Positions 1 to 14,147 of a DNA stretch of 64,000 nt are shown here, piece after piece. The first letter of the stretch is position 1, and each line of letters begins with the position of its first letter. Origin of the DNA: Diprion similis (taxonomy: Eukaryota; Arthropoda; Insecta; Hymenoptera; Diprionidae); contig NC_060105.1 in the NCBI RefSeq assembly GCF_021155765.1, positions 9,891,001-9,955,000 of the forward strand, given 5' to 3'. The position numbers and the translations under genes are program-made. Under the pieces are notes generated by a model, which worked only from the letters and a program-made list of their open reading frames with translations, made no database searches and was not told the DNA's origin.

Positions 1-3000
1 TCAAAAAGATCTGATAAAGATAATCGTTCCAAAAATCTGCCACCAATTTCAAAATACATAAAAACTCAGGTAATTTAACAGCTCTATTTATAGTTCAGAA
101 ACAATTATCTTTTTTGGAGATGATTTACTGAAGTTTATAACGCTGTTTTTCAATTTCAAGTTGAAATTATTTCTGCCTGCCAAACTATTTTGTGTCGAGT
201 AAAAATCACGAGACACGAATTTTTTTAATTTAGAATACAAATGACTCTTACCTACAGGTCAAAGATGCATTCCATACACCATTGGCAACGTTGGTTAAGG
301 GTGCTGTTGTGATGTCAGAAGAATTATTTGTCGATATTCTTTCTGTATCTTGGGAACTTCTGCTTGAATCAAACCAAGAAGTTGCTGCATCAGCGGCATC
401 CTTGTTCATTATTTCGGCAGTACGAGCTCCAAACCAAGCAAGCGATATAATGCACCATGGCCTACATCATACGAATACCACAATTAGAATAAACGCTATT
501 CTCAGATTTCAAGTCCTTTGGAAACTGCGATATCAGGTTTGGCCCCGTATGGAGGAAGCTGCTCATATGACCTTCAAAGTCCCACCACCTGGTATAGAAT
601 TCACATTGCCTTCTCCGAAAATTGGAATAGAATCGTTACCAGTTGTCGATCCACCATGGATGCCTCAAGTTAAAACGAAAGTTGAAGAAGTGACGATTAA
701 TCAGGAACGTCATGTAAGTAAATGACAAATTCATGATATGCCTAAATTGTATTATTATTTGTACTCTGTTTATGAGCACTTGTATTATTCCATTCTAGAG
801 GTCATTAGTAACAGCGACGAAAACTCGCAAGAAGCAACAAACTGAACTTATAAAAAAAGCTCTCCAGGCACAGGATGATAAAAAACGAGAGGAGAGAGAA
901 AATTTTTTAATTACCACTATACCGATTACGGTACAAGCAGCTTACGAGCCTAGTCCTGTTGGCGATGACCATGATGAAGGTATTGAGAGGAAATTGATAT
1001 CAGTACTTAGTAATGTATTAAGTAAATCCAACAATTCGTTTTTCTAGGAAACGTAGGAGATGAAGATCCGGGCGAATCAGTACCCAGGAACACTTCACAT
1101 CACGGACAATCTGCTCTGTCGTTGTTTCCATCGTCTTTGTGTTCAGCTATTATACAAATAATTAATCTTCTAGATGACGCTGCAGTTTCTGAAGATGGAA
1201 ACGCAGTATATGAAGTTGCTTATCAAGTGAGCCAACCTTTTACCAAAGCTTCAATTCACCCGTATTAAATAACAATAATTAATTACATTCAATAGGTGAT
1301 TTGGAATTGCTTGGTAGAGGACAGTGCTTTGTTTTTACGATACGTCTTGGAGCGTTTGACGAGGGAGAAGCAAGAACTGATGTTCAAAATCCTTAGACAT
1401 CTTATCAGATTTGTTCCAAAACTTCCACAACAGGCTGCCTTTGCTCTGTACAATTACATCATAGGATATGTTATGTTTTACGTACGTTCTCCGCATGAGG
1501 AAGGACAAAAGCTTATTGGGACAGCCTTGTCAATACTATGGATGGTAGATAAAAACTCTTATTCTCTTATTGAAAACTCACGATCTTATCACACGTATTT
1601 ATGGCCTGTTTTTACAATGTTAACTGTTTCCATCTAGGTAGTACACAGTGTTCATGGAATAATGTTCAAAGATTTAAAGCAAATACTGAGGAAAGAGCAG
1701 TGCGATGCCTCGATTCTTCTCACGGCTAACGTGCCATCGGCTAAAAAAATTATAGTACACGGTCCACAGGATCCAGATGCAGGTGGAATCCCCTCACAAT
1801 TTCCTGTACAAGAGGATACGCAATTTTGTCAGATATTGAGAGAATCTGTGGATTTTTTTGGTATTGAAGAAAGTAAACATAAGGAGTATTTTTTGATCGA
1901 TTACAAAACACGTGAGTCGTGGACGATGATTTTTATTGTTATAACGTTTACTTTCGTGAAGCTAAGCATTTTTTACATTTTTTCCAGATCAAATACACAA
2001 CCCGACCTCTTATGTACGAGACTACTATTTCTTCAAGCGGTCTCAGTACCCTCAACTTGAACTTGTGCACATGAAACCTGAAGAAGCCTTCAATGCCTTA
2101 CAGCGTCAGGAATTGATTCATAAGTTTGTAGAGATCGGCAAAGTCCTCTTAACGTGGGCAATTTTGAAAAATGTGGATATGGTTGTACAAAGGGTAGTAT
2201 TTTTGCATGAAGAACTTATGAAACTTCCTTCTTTTCCAAGAAAAGCCCTGGAGGCTGACCTCGATCTCTACAAAGGTGGAGAAATTGGGAAGGTGATTAC
2301 CTTTCTGATCGATTACAGAGATGAAACTATGACTCTAAAGGCATTTATGCAGTAAAATACTTGAAATGTTTATCTAAAAATTGAAAATGCCTTATTGATC
2401 ATTAGATGACATAAATTCATGAACTTCTTGGCCCTCAATTGTGGTATTTATATTTCAGGAACTCCTTGGCCTAGATGTATTGCACAAATTTATGTGGGTG
2501 AGATTAATCGCTCGAATGTTTGAAGCGATGGCAGGAAATTTTGCTTATTCCGGTGACATTCATCTGTTTCTCAACGTTCTAAACGGAGCAATAATACTCC
2601 ACAGTGAAGATTCATGTATTTTGAGATACGTAATGGCTACATACATCAATGCTGCTCACAATTTTAAAAATATTTTCTCAACAAATGGATACTTACTAAT
2701 TATGCCTACGTTATTACAATTGTATTCCAATCATCAAACAAACAAACTGGTGAAGACCACGGTTGAATATGCTGTCAAACAATTTTATCTTATGAATAGA
2801 AAACCTTTCATACTTCAAATGTTTGGTAGCGTATCAGCAATTTTAGACACCGATGAAATGAGCGTACACGGAGAAGCTCATAAGGCAAGTTATTCTATTA
2901 TAAAGACGTTCGTAACGCTGTCCGGAATGAATAATCAATTAATAACGAGATCTTACGTTTCAGGTTGCATCTAATTGCCTGTTCAATCTTTTGTTAAGCT

Positions 3001-6000
3001 TGGAAACCCCATCACCAGATCCTTTAAATATTGGAGAATTGGTGAAAGAAGATAAACCTCTAAAGGCTATTGATTTTTGTTACCACGATGAAAATGAAAT
3101 GGTTACAGTTTTGGACTGTATCTCTCTTTGTGTTATGGTTATTGCATACGCAGCTGATTCAGTTCGTGGGCAACAAATGCTGGTTTGTCACAAACTCTTT
3201 GAATAAATTGTATTTTAGGCATGCAAGGCTAACATCTTGCTGACCTTTTTAAATCTGATAAATGTGCATATTGTCTTAGATAATCTTGGAGGCAATACTA
3301 CCTTGTTATGTGCAGCAGATTCAATCACCCACTTATAATAAAGAGGGAAAAACTGAAAAGGAAATTATTAATCAATTAGCTATTGCTGTGAAGACCTTAG
3401 TCAACAACTCCGAAGCTCTGACTAAGTATGTTAAATTAACGATACTTGTTTCTTCTTTTCAAATATTGCCATCATTTTTCACCGAAGGTAAAGAAAGTAA
3501 CGTAAAATATTCGTTTCGCATCTCCATTCAGAAATTACAACGGACCGCAGAGGTCGAGCCCAGAACATAAAGGCTCCAGTCAAAGAAATTACGGCAAAGG
3601 TCCGTATTCGCCTGGTTTTGATTTTGATGATGAAACCCACAATAAATATGTAGAACATTCGAGGACGAAGATTTTGTATGATAGAGACAATGAAGACTCG
3701 GAAAATTGCCATAAGACTGAATTCAGGAGACCAAGAGATACTCTCCTGAATATGGTAGGAGATTTCCTTGCTAGATGCTCTGTGCGTCTTGCCGAACTGA
3801 ATAAAAAAGCAACTCAGGATGGTAAAGCAATCGAATTACTTGATTCCAAATGCCATGTGGTGAGTGACTATTATCGTAACACATACAGTAGAACAGTGGA
3901 AGTTTTGACAGTAAGTTTGACATAATTCGTTTCAGAGACTAGCGGATATCGCTCACAGTCTTCTAAAGATTTCACCCTACGATTCCGATACAATGGGCTG
4001 CAGAGGATTGCGAAGATACATGAATGATATACTCCCATCCACCGAATGGTCCAATGACGACATGAGGCCAGCTTTGATAATTATTTTAAGACGGCTTGAC
4101 AAAACGTTCAGCAAAATTTATAAAAAAGCTTCAATAAGACGAAACACCGACTGGGAAGCTGCGGGTGATTTGCTAAAGGGTGTTTACGAAACATTGTCAA
4201 GATATCCGTACATCGCTCATTTTCAACACTTGAAGACGCTTTTAAGCACATGCCAGGTAAAGTTATTTCCACACTTTTTATTTCTTACGACTATACTTAC
4301 GTACTTACTACACATTTATGTGTACGTTTTTTCATCCCCAAGGCTCTCATAATTGGGGATACAACTGGCTTGGTGGAAGTAGCATCGGCTGCATCAGCTG
4401 CTCTAATGAGTCAAATACCACCACAGCATTTTTGTTCAACAGTATTACGTTTGATAGCTCTCCACGTGATTTCTCTCGGGGAAGTCTATTCACTAGAGAA
4501 TGTCTGCGGAGGCCAATCAATGTTCGCTACTCAAAATCGAACGGAAAGTGTACTTTTAAATCTACTAATACCTCTGTTCTTGCGCGTTGGCACGGGAAGA
4601 AAGGGTAAGATAATCCTGAGCAAATGTTGAAGTTTTTTTGTATTCCTCGTCTAACCAATCGATTATATGTAACCAATTCTACATAATATTCTTCGCTGAA
4701 TAATTCAATCAACTTTTCATCCAGATGTTCCGAAACTGAGACAGGCAGACATAAGTTTTGCTCTGACAGCTGTTTTGAATACCCTGTGGCCACCGACGGC
4801 AAAAACTGCTCCCATCACAGCACAAAATTTAAAAACTGCGACCGACATGAGAACTGGTAGCTTGACGTTCACTGCCAGGGATGCAAAGGCTCCAACAAAA
4901 ATATCATTAACATTGTATCAAGTTGCATTTTTAGGTACATAATAATATTTTTTGGTGAAATAAATAAAAAAAATCTTGACATATTGTGAGATATGAGAAA
5001 TTCGATATGGTGCAAGCAAAATTTTTAATATTTTTATCTTTTAGCATTGAAGATTATGATAATTTGCTTTGAAGCAGAACTGAAGAAAGAATGGCCTAGA
5101 ATTTTACGCACCATGCGACTTTTGAATAAGCGGAATGAGGCATCTATACATTTGTGGGACTTTTTGGAATTTGTTGTCACTCATCGGACTGCTCTTTACA
5201 TACAAATGTCACCCTTCATAGTGCACAAAATTGGGCAGCCACCGATATCCGAACACGAGAGAAACATGCAGAGCATTATTAGAAAAAAGATCAACGGTAT
5301 CGGTATGCCGGTTCCAAAATCACGCGGAACCTTGTTGACTGACTTATCTCACGATCTGAAAGATCTGAAAGAGGAAATCGACGACCGTAAGTTTGGTGAG
5401 CATGTCTTCAACTGTATCCTACATCCAAGAATAGCGATCTGCAGTTAATTATAAAATTCACCCCGAATCCTGTTCACCTTCTTCAGATGAAATGCAACCG
5501 GAACCAAAAAGGAGTGTAGTCGACATGCACCCAGGAGCTCCGAATGCGATGCCGAATAGCAACGAGGGGCAGCATGGACGGACTCAGAGACCTTCTCTTA
5601 TCGACTTACTTACAGGGGATCTCGGTTCGCGTGCTCATATCAATCGTACCCCTGCAGAGACTCCCTCTCAACATTCTCAGCCTACACCAGTGTCTCATCC
5701 AACTCCACCACACACTTGTAATCAATCACTCATCCCAAAATCAGCACATGCGATTCAACCTCAATTCCCTGTCATACATCCACCAACTTCAGTACAACCA
5801 ACTACTAATGTCACCAGAGGTATGCTTGTCTCCCGTCTTCAACTTTAGCAAAATTTTACTATCCAATCTCCAGCAGCATACCAGCATAGGAATCGCATCG
5901 AGTCGCACCCTTGCACATATTGAATGACAAATGCTTGACTATGATATTTACGATATTAGGGGCACGCCCGTATGATTAGAGTGATTACGATATTCAGAAC

Positions 6001-9000
6001 ACGATAACGTGAACGTTGTGCGAGTCTTATCCCATAAATTATAACATATACTTGCTTCGATTTGGGGAAAGCACATCCTGTTTTGCAAATCGTTTATATG
6101 GAGTACATGTACGAGAAATGTTTCAGTTTGCCGAGGCTTGGTTTAATCCAAACTACATATTTGGTCTATCTTTCTTCTCTTCAACTTTTCATTCCGTTTT
6201 AGGCTCTGCATCGAGTACAAGTGCCGGATCAACAACATTGAAGGAGGTCAGCGAGGACAGTACTAAGGATATGCAACTGGATCAGCCTCTTTCGACAGGT
6301 ATTTTATTTAATTTTGTTTTCTCGGTGATTTTGTTTATCCAATTATTTTGAATTTTATGTACCTAACAAAACATATTAACGGTTGATTAACGTAATTATA
6401 TTAATTAAAATGTCAGAAGTATTTTATACGATAGCTAGGATTGTTTAATCTTTGTATAATTTTCATTTTCAAACTGAGATTCAACGACGAATCTTTAAAT
6501 TATGTTTCTCTTTAAAATTTAAGTACCTCAAATATATACCTTAATCAGCAATATTACGGCTGATCCGAGCTTTGCAGGTCATTATGTTACAATATTGTAT
6601 ACGTATTGTAGAGTCGAGACGTGAACTATACTACGTTTCTTTCACAGATAATAATTGAAATTTCTACACACACAAGCTATTTACCAAAGTACTTCTGACA
6701 GTTAAACACAGTAGGTACCACAGTTGGATTAAGCCATTGTCTATGGCACTGCAGCAGGTGCTCACACGAAAGTAACCCTGCTTGTGAAATATAGATACTT
6801 CGTAATTTAAATCATACCAAAATGCAATATTATCTTCATGGTTTTGGATACACGACTGTTGATCATAATTTTGCGCAGTATGTAAAGTTTTGTTTATCAT
6901 TTTCGAAATTATAACGAATTATTCGATTAACACTCCTCACAATGGATGATTTACTTTTTCTTACTCGGAATAATGTTGGAGTTACAACTTACTTTCGACT
7001 AATTCTTTGACTATTATTGTTAATTACAATTAGAAAATTGTTTTGAATAAAAATTTTAAATCCCGTTGACAGGGTAATACCATCAACTGCCCGTACGTGA
7101 AAACAAATTAAATGTATCATTTAGCATCATTTATTGTTTATTGTTGAGCTTAATTTAGTTACATCGACACTCTGTACATGATCTCACACCTAGTATATTT
7201 AAATAACTAGAAAATCATAAAAAAAATAACGTCAAACATACATAAGAAAAAAAGAAAGAAGAAAAAAAAACAATCATGAAGATAAAGTATTGTACCTGAG
7301 GTTCAGATATATTGACACACTGATGTTACGTTGCTTCCATTGCTAGCTAGGGAACAGAGGTAAGCACACAGAATCTACGCAAGCCTATACTTATTATTAT
7401 CACACTTTTTCATATACTACGTGTGTATATCCTTTATGCTTCACACTATTACGTATCTAAATATTAATATACTTTTGATACCATTCTATTCGTACTCACT
7501 CACCTTCTGTTGCATTTTGTCCTGTGTTGTTTTTTCCCTTAGCATATTCGTTACATATTCATTTGCCATATATTATGTAATTATGATAAACTTATTACAT
7601 AGCAGTATTTAGACAATGGTATTGTCCAACAGTTGGTATCCCATTATCATTATGTAGCCACTTCGTACCATACATATACATATAGTTGCTTTTATGTCTT
7701 TCTTTGTAATCTGTTGATCAGTCTGGAGTAAAATTGAATTAAATTCTAGATACGGTGGTCATCGTACGTCAATCTGCAACAAACAATTATGTTACGTGTA
7801 CAGTATGTGTATTTACATTGGGGTAGTCTTTAATTTGGGATTGGAAAAATTTTCATTGTGACGCCTTCTCCCCCCCCCCCCCCATTGGTTTCTAAGCGAT
7901 TAAAAATAATGCAGGTCAAATCTCTACTTGACAATAAATTTTGAATGTGGAAGATTAAAGCTTGATGATGCATGACTTTCCATTGATGATAACAAATTGA
8001 AATTTTAAACACATTATTTTCCAACAGTTTCAAATAAATCTCAGGGCGTCGCGATGAAAATTTCTCCAACCCCAAATTAATGACTACCCTAATTTATATG
8101 TACGATATATATTGTTACTGATGCTTAAATGATACATGTATACATCATTTAAGAGTGTATATATTTATATATACACACACATATTTAAATATGTATGTGA
8201 TATGTGACAATATATATGATTCACACACTACATCAATATCAATGGTGTAGTTGTCGACATATTTTTTAAATAACAATACTACAATCACTAAATATTCTAT
8301 TTCTAATTGAAATACACTAATAAATTTATAAGTTCCATTTTTTTTTTTAATTATTTCGTGTTACATTATTACTTGCATTGAATGACTATATAATTTTTTA
8401 TTTCATGGTAATTTCACTACGGATATAAGAAAGGATCAACATATCAACAATCCAGTTAGCTGAATAATTTCCCATTACATGTGTATTGTGTAATGATAAT
8501 AATTCAATACTTTCAATTCGAACGGGGGGCTTAAGAGTGTTGCCTAGTTGAAGACGCGGACTTTTCTTTATCCTGTGGTCTATAGCCAAATCGTGTGGAT
8601 GAGACCAGAAAAATGCAGAGAGATTGTCACCTGTGTAAATTGGCCCGATATAATCAGAAAAGAAGTAGCAACATCCTCGCGCTTTGTGAAAAAAAAAACG
8701 AAACTTTGTGTTTGTTTTTTATCTTGTCAATACCTACTCGTTCATCTTGGGTTTGAATCAAAGATCAGCTTATCGAAAATTTCTATAGTAAGTCCATGGA
8801 ACCTATTCAAATCCCTTCCAAATTCCTATGAATCTGCCGGATTCCTATAGGCTCCCATCCATGGGACGTTTTTATTAGGGTGAAAATATACGTATGATGA
8901 TGATTTTAGATGCATGTAAAAAAAAAAACTTTCACCTTTGCAAAACAAAACGAACATGGGCTACATTGAGTCATTTTTTTTTTTTTTTTTGTAATAATTA

Positions 9001-11500
9001 ACCAAAATTTGTAAATTTTACGAAAGTTGTGTAATATAGACTTAGCCTTCAACTTAAAAACGAGACCAATAAGTTGTAGAATGAAAATGTGTAACTATAT
9101 TGAGTGTCTTCATGGGTTAGTCGTGTTGAACCTAGGCAATACCCTTAACATTGAAAATAGCGAAAGACAATCACAAGACTTGCCAGTGCTTGTTTTACAC
9201 ACGGGTATCGTCGTCAACTTTATTTTCTCTGATTAGAAATTATCCCTCCACCGAAAATAGGCTCACCTAAAAATCAATATAACTCTAATATAATACCACA
9301 GAATAATTTTAACTTAAACAGAGTATTCTTCCAATGATATCTAAAACCAGTTGCACACACAAATGACATTACAAAGTATATTGTGTTATATTTGTTCCTT
9401 GGTTTTTGATATTTGAACGAAGTAATTATTATTTTTAGGGTAAAACATTGTCACAAATCCAAACTTCTTTCACTTTGAATAAAATGTGAAAATCACGTTG
9501 CAATTTTCTTATTACAAACTAAACAAGAAAAAAACTACATACAAAAAAATAGTCCGTTATTTTGCAATAATTGAAGTTTTTCAAATTTTTATATTGTATT
9601 CCGTAACTCTTCTATCTATAAATATACTTCATGAATAAATATACTCTATATATAGCAAATAATATTCTCTACAAATGTCTAGATGTCAATTACAACATTA
9701 CACGATGGAGTGGTCAGTCCTACTGTCTGATGATCGTTCTGTCCTCATACTAGACGTTCAATGTGGCATGTTTCAGATAGATCCCAACCATCTTCTGCTA
9801 ATGATGAACATAACAATGTTAAGTCTCACCCTATATTACCTCATCAAAAGACGTCCAAACTGCGCTTTGTCTCTTCTGTAGAGTTTAGGCACTCTTCAGG
9901 TAAATCCTTCCTCCCTCCGTTATAACAACATTCGTTAGCAGCACGCCTAGACCCGGTCTTGACTTCCATTTTCTTGTGAAATGATTTTTGTTAAAATGAA
10001 AGCCGCAAAAGGCAACCACATTTTAAACTATTGATTTTCCATACTTCAAATGGTTTCGGTTGTCACAGATCTTTCATATATCTCCGGATAATGCTACCTA
10101 AATTAATTCATTTCACCCACTCACATGGCGTTTGAAAAGAGAAGAACAAGCCAACGCCAGTTGTAATGTTTGAGTATTACTCGATATATCCAGAAAAAAA
10201 ATCTTCAGCTTATCAAGAATGCATAAAATAATCGATCAGTTTGTTTGTTCCGTCTTCGTATGTCTTTCTTCCACATTGTCTCTTTCTGTATTTCTTTCTG
10301 TGTGTAAAATCTATCTTACTTGGCACGATCATTTCGTAGCAATGAACTCTTGTTACTTTCTTTTTCCAAATTCCTATAACAAACATCATAAAATCTATAG
10401 CTGAAACAAAATATTGTATATATTTGTATGGGTTTTTCATTGATGCTTGCTATTTTTTTCAAATTGAGTAATAAAATTTTGGAAAGATAATTTCACAATA
10501 AAATTAAAGTGTACTAAATACGTGTCATAAAAATATCTTAATTGATCTTAAGAGGTGATGATTAACAAAATTATCTTCCTAACATTAAAACGTAGCACGA
10601 GTAGTCATTTTTTCAAACGTTTTCTTTGCCACTAACGTTGCAACTATTAAATATATATACAAAACTTGCACATATATTTTTTTTACCTTGTGTGCAGGAG
10701 AAACCTTAACAACTCAATTGAGTCCAAGCAGTCCAACCGAGGACAGCTCTGGGGAATCTCGCAGCAACAGACCACGTCTACAGCGTTCAACAGGACAAAG
10801 CAAGAAAACTTTTCGCTTAAGAAAAAGTCGAAGGAGTCGTATTGAAGTATGTGTATAGCATTGTATTAAAAAATGTTAATAAAGTTTAAACCAGTTTGGA
10901 CGGTCCCAGACAGACATGACCGAACCTCATTGTGATAATATTTTAATGAAATACATTTCCAAGAAAGAAGTTCAAACATCAAACAATAATTTTCAGGTGT
11001 CACATATAAAATTGGAGTCCCCAGATACTTCCAATCAACCGATGGCATCAACTCCACCAACAGCTACGGAACTATCAGTTTCTGGTATCCCATCTGAATC
11101 ATCATCAATTCGATCGAAGCGTAGTCTATCTGCTCGTCAAGGACACAATGATAGTCGTGGTAATCATCAACAATCGGACATATCGTGGGACGAAGATACC
11201 AGCGTGGTTTCGCAAACTTCGAGTACTTCCGGTTATCGCGATTCTTATAGCATGCAACTTATCTCATTGGAAAGTGGAATTCAATCCGCTCCGCCCTTGG
11301 CCTCACCTGATCTCAACGATCTGCCCTCTACCAGTAGCGCTACAACGAATTACATTGTATGCGATGGTAGCTCACCTGATTGTTCGATTAATGGAAGTGG
11401 AGGAGAAAAAACTGCCTTATTAACAAACAGTCAGCGATCATCGTCCCAGCACTCTCTACTTATGGTATTTCAAACACAGGACGAGGACACGTTAATCTGA
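1..11500 (+). CDS. unc80: UNC80 homolog, C-terminal half (5'-partial, 19 exons)
   Basis: UNC80 is a very large scaffold subunit of the NALCN sodium-leak channel complex at the neuronal membrane; it links UNC79 and the channel and sets resting excitability. Exons read from splice sites and phase: 1-69, 258-713, 799-979, 1048-1226, 1296-1544, 1638-1911, 1988-2292, 2459-2884, 2964-3182, 3280-3425, 3532-3859, 3936-4256, 4343-4604, 4725-4934, 5045-5386, 5487-5819, 6203-6298, 10698-10846, 10997-11500. They sum to 5,049 nt, exactly 1,683 codons with the stop. Family-typical stretches include VVHSVHGIMFKDLKQILRKE (exon from 1638), HKFMWVRLIARMFEAMAGNF (exon from 2459) and VGTGRKDVPKLRQADISFAL (4604/4725 junction). 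The tail is Ser/Pro-rich and ends TQDEDTLI. Vertebrate UNC80 is about 3,250 aa, so roughly half the protein lies upstream of the window. One intron needs a GC-AG splice. The last two exons lie in the duplicated segment. Identification is from recognised family sequence; exon ends are my inference. Confidence 0.93.
2885..2963 (+). other. GC-AG intron of UNC80
   Basis: The 79-base intron between exons 2459-2884 and 2964-3182 starts with AAG|GCAAGT and ends TTTCAG. Frame requires this donor: using the GT four bases downstream would put a TAA stop immediately into the next exon. AG|GCAAGT is the usual strong context for the minor GC donor class. All other introns modelled here are GT-AG. Confidence 0.85.
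6299..10697 (+). other. Large UNC80 intron (4.4 kb) with simple repeats and the left duplication breakpoint
   Basis: This intron is far longer than the others in the gene, which are about 70-400 bases. I see no convincing exon inside. It holds a run of 14 C at 7870-7883, AT/CA-rich simple sequence at about 8100-8230, long T runs near 8340 and 8976, and, from about 9051, the left end of the 7 kb tandem duplication. The splice from G at 6298 to GA at 10698 keeps frame and restores Gly. Confidence 0.7.
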
Positions 11501-12056
11501 GTCGACGATTTTTACAGGGAAAATATATGTTTAGTAACATTTTAAGTGTAATAATTGAGTGTAGAATATAATTATCTATCGAGTAATATGCCACTGTAGG
11601 AGAAACGAGTACTCTACACAAAGCAAAGGGAATATGTATTATTCTTGCAGTTGAAATCTGTGCAGTTATTTCAATGTATTAACTCGACAGCAGTATATAT
11701 ATTAACTAGGAAAATGAACGTTACGTGCTATAACAATTTACTATTGTACAGACACTAGGCATTATTAATGTAAGAAATTAAATTAAACTGATTTTTTACA
11801 GCATTTCGGCTTCATTATCAAACCAGTAGAACGCAGTCAAGAATCATCTATTTTATACTTTCCGTAATAAGATAGGATTTTGACAAAGTGGTTCAATAGT
11901 AAAACAGATTCAGTACCTCTGTAACAAATTCTAGTTAATCAAATATGTTTACGCTGCGTAGCAATAGATATACAGGAGCTGTTTGATAGTTAATTAAGTA
12001 ACTCGATGAAAATTCTTTGTAGACTAATCGTAAGCTGATTCTGATATATTTTGTAT

Positions 12057-12062
12057 TTTATT
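12057..12062 (-). terminator. Poly(A) signal of carboxypeptidase Q copy 1
   Basis: AATAAA on the minus strand 62 bases past the stop codon. The same hexamer is kept at the same distance in copy 2. Confidence 0.55.
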
Positions 12063-12124
12063 ACAAAAGTTGGAAATATTACTATAAACTTGACGTAATT
12101 TCACGGTGACGTAAATTATCAATA

Positions 12125-14147
12125 CTAGTTCTTATGTGGTAGATCAACACTCAGCTCAGCCGTGACATATGAAACTGCGGCAAACAATGCGGCACATAGG
12201 TCGAGTGCATGTGGATCTTCAACGGACATGGTGTCACCATTTGTATGATGGTACCAAAAGTATTTGCCGTTATCCGTCCATAGCGAAGCTCCTGGTACCC
12301 CAGAATCTACCCATTCCGTGATGTCAGGGCCTTCGTTTGGGTTTCGAACCCCTGTCGCATTTATTGGTTTCAATAAGCTAAAAAGTAACGAAAAGGATGA
12401 AAATTTTGCGAGAAAAAAAAACACAAATGTATATGTCAAGTTAAGTAGAAATTTACCTCATTATTTTTTTCAGAATGCATTTGGCATTCTCCGGACCCGT
12501 GAAGGCAAGTCCTATCGGAGTGAATGTACCTATGTCGGACTCCATCACAAGTTGAAGCTTTTCGTTATCAGCTGTGTGTGATTGAATATATTGATGAGAT
12601 CCCACAGTCCCCATCTCTTCACCAGTCCAAAGAATAGTCCTTTTGTAAAATGAATAATAAGTTTTAGGTACGTTTGGTAATGGTTGACTTGCTCCAATGA
12701 TCTATGTATATAGTTCCAGCTGACTAATTGTTGCTAGTTATAAATTTAAGAAGCTTTAATTTCATACATGAATACTAATATTGTCTAATAGTCAAAATCA
12801 ATTCAAAACTGACTTAAAGTTTCGATATCTTCCTGTGACACTTGTGATTTTGAACTAGCATTGCATTTTTTCAGAAGCTGGGTGATTAACAATATGTACC
12901 TTATCGTTCGTCGTGGTCGTAGATTCAGAGCTTTCAAGATTCTCAAAGAGTTCCATGATATGAACGCACCACCTCCATCATCCATAGCACCCTGGCCTAC
13001 ATCCCAGCTATCTAAATGTCCAGATACAACTACTACTTTCTCAGGGCTCTCAGAGCCAGTGATTTCTGCAATTGTGTTCCGAGACTTCACTGCTGGAAGA
13101 GTCTGGGCTTCCATACTAATATTGATCAATATCGTTTTGCCTGAAAACATAGTTTATATTATCATAAATATATTCTACAGAATTGAAAAATATAATGTGA
13201 GTATGGGAGATTTAATGGGCACGATTGTTACCTCTATCAGCCATTCTGTTTAACAAAGCCGCATCTTCAATTGTGATACATGCAGCTGGTATTTTTGGAA
13301 TATTTGGCTGATACGTCATCATGCCAGTATGAGGCGAGTAGATAGAAACTGGTGTGATAGATCTGATCAAGACGGCCACTGCACCAAATTTTGCAGCTTC
13401 TGATGCTCCGTTGATTCTATATAAGACCGTTTCGTCATAATTCACAAAATCTTGATTATAAATAACTATTTTTCCAGGCACCTAGAAAATATCCATCATA
13501 AATACTATGTTTTTATATGATGAAAAAGAAAGAAGAAAAAAAGACGTGAAATTTTTTAAAGCACGTTCGCAAAAATTTTACAGCACCTCATTGCGTCGTT
13601 CACGCAGTTCATCAAAACTCTTTACTACGATGGCTAACGCAGTAATTCCTCCTTTAGGCGTTCCGACACTGTATCCCAATCCAAGCATCGCAATATCTTT
13701 TACTCTTGGTTGAAGCAAGGTAGCGGATTCTTTACCTCTGTAAAAATCAAATCATATTTATTCCTTTAACCTTTTTTTAGAACACAACGAAGTAACGTAC
13801 CTGACCCAATGAGGTAAAATGGCTTTTTCGCCATGCACATTTTCCAATCCATGTTTCACCAACTTATCGAGCATGTAGTCAATAGAGTTTTCGAGAACTT
13901 GACTCCCAGATAAACGTGGACCAAACTTATCAACAAATGTAGCCAACTCTTGCCATGTTGTACCCTTATACAATCCATTAACAGTTTCGTTTATTATCTT
14001 GTTAACAGTCGGAGCATAACTTTCAATTTCGTTCACCAAATTTTCTGGTAACCAGCATTGGTCTATTTCGTTATCAGTTATATCGCCGAATGTTGATTTC
14101 GAGATCCAGCAGAATAAAAGTACTGCAATACTGAATTTAAATTCCAT
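12125..14147 (-). CDS. CPQ: Carboxypeptidase Q (plasma glutamate carboxypeptidase-like), copy 1
   Basis: Secreted or lysosomal M28-family zinc dipeptidase. Exons on the minus strand: 14147-13801, 13737-13587, 13481-13232, 13140-12900, 12639-12457, 12377-12125; total 1,425 nt, 474 aa, matching the ~470 aa of vertebrate CPQ. Residues 1-21 form a signal peptide ([21 protein letters not shown]). A PA domain lies at about 167-250. The di-zinc core is complete: H291 and D303 ([18 protein letters not shown]), general base E337 and ligand E338 (WTGEEMG), D365 (ESDIGT) and a C-terminal His in WYHH (434-435). The gene is tail-to-tail with UNC80, 624 bases apart. A second, nearly identical copy lies 6.7 kb to the right. 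No damage seen. Metal-ligand assignment follows the family pattern and was not tested. Confidence 0.93.

Noticed and set aside
1545..1637. Continuous open frame through the UNC80 intron at 1545-1637
   Set aside because: Splicing ATG|GTAGAT to TAG|GTAGTACACAG keeps frame and restores the known VVHSVHGIMFKDL sequence; the read-through ends in a stop.
12264..13713. Plus-strand open frames over carboxypeptidase Q
   Set aside because: They are antisense shadows of the minus-strand CPQ exons.
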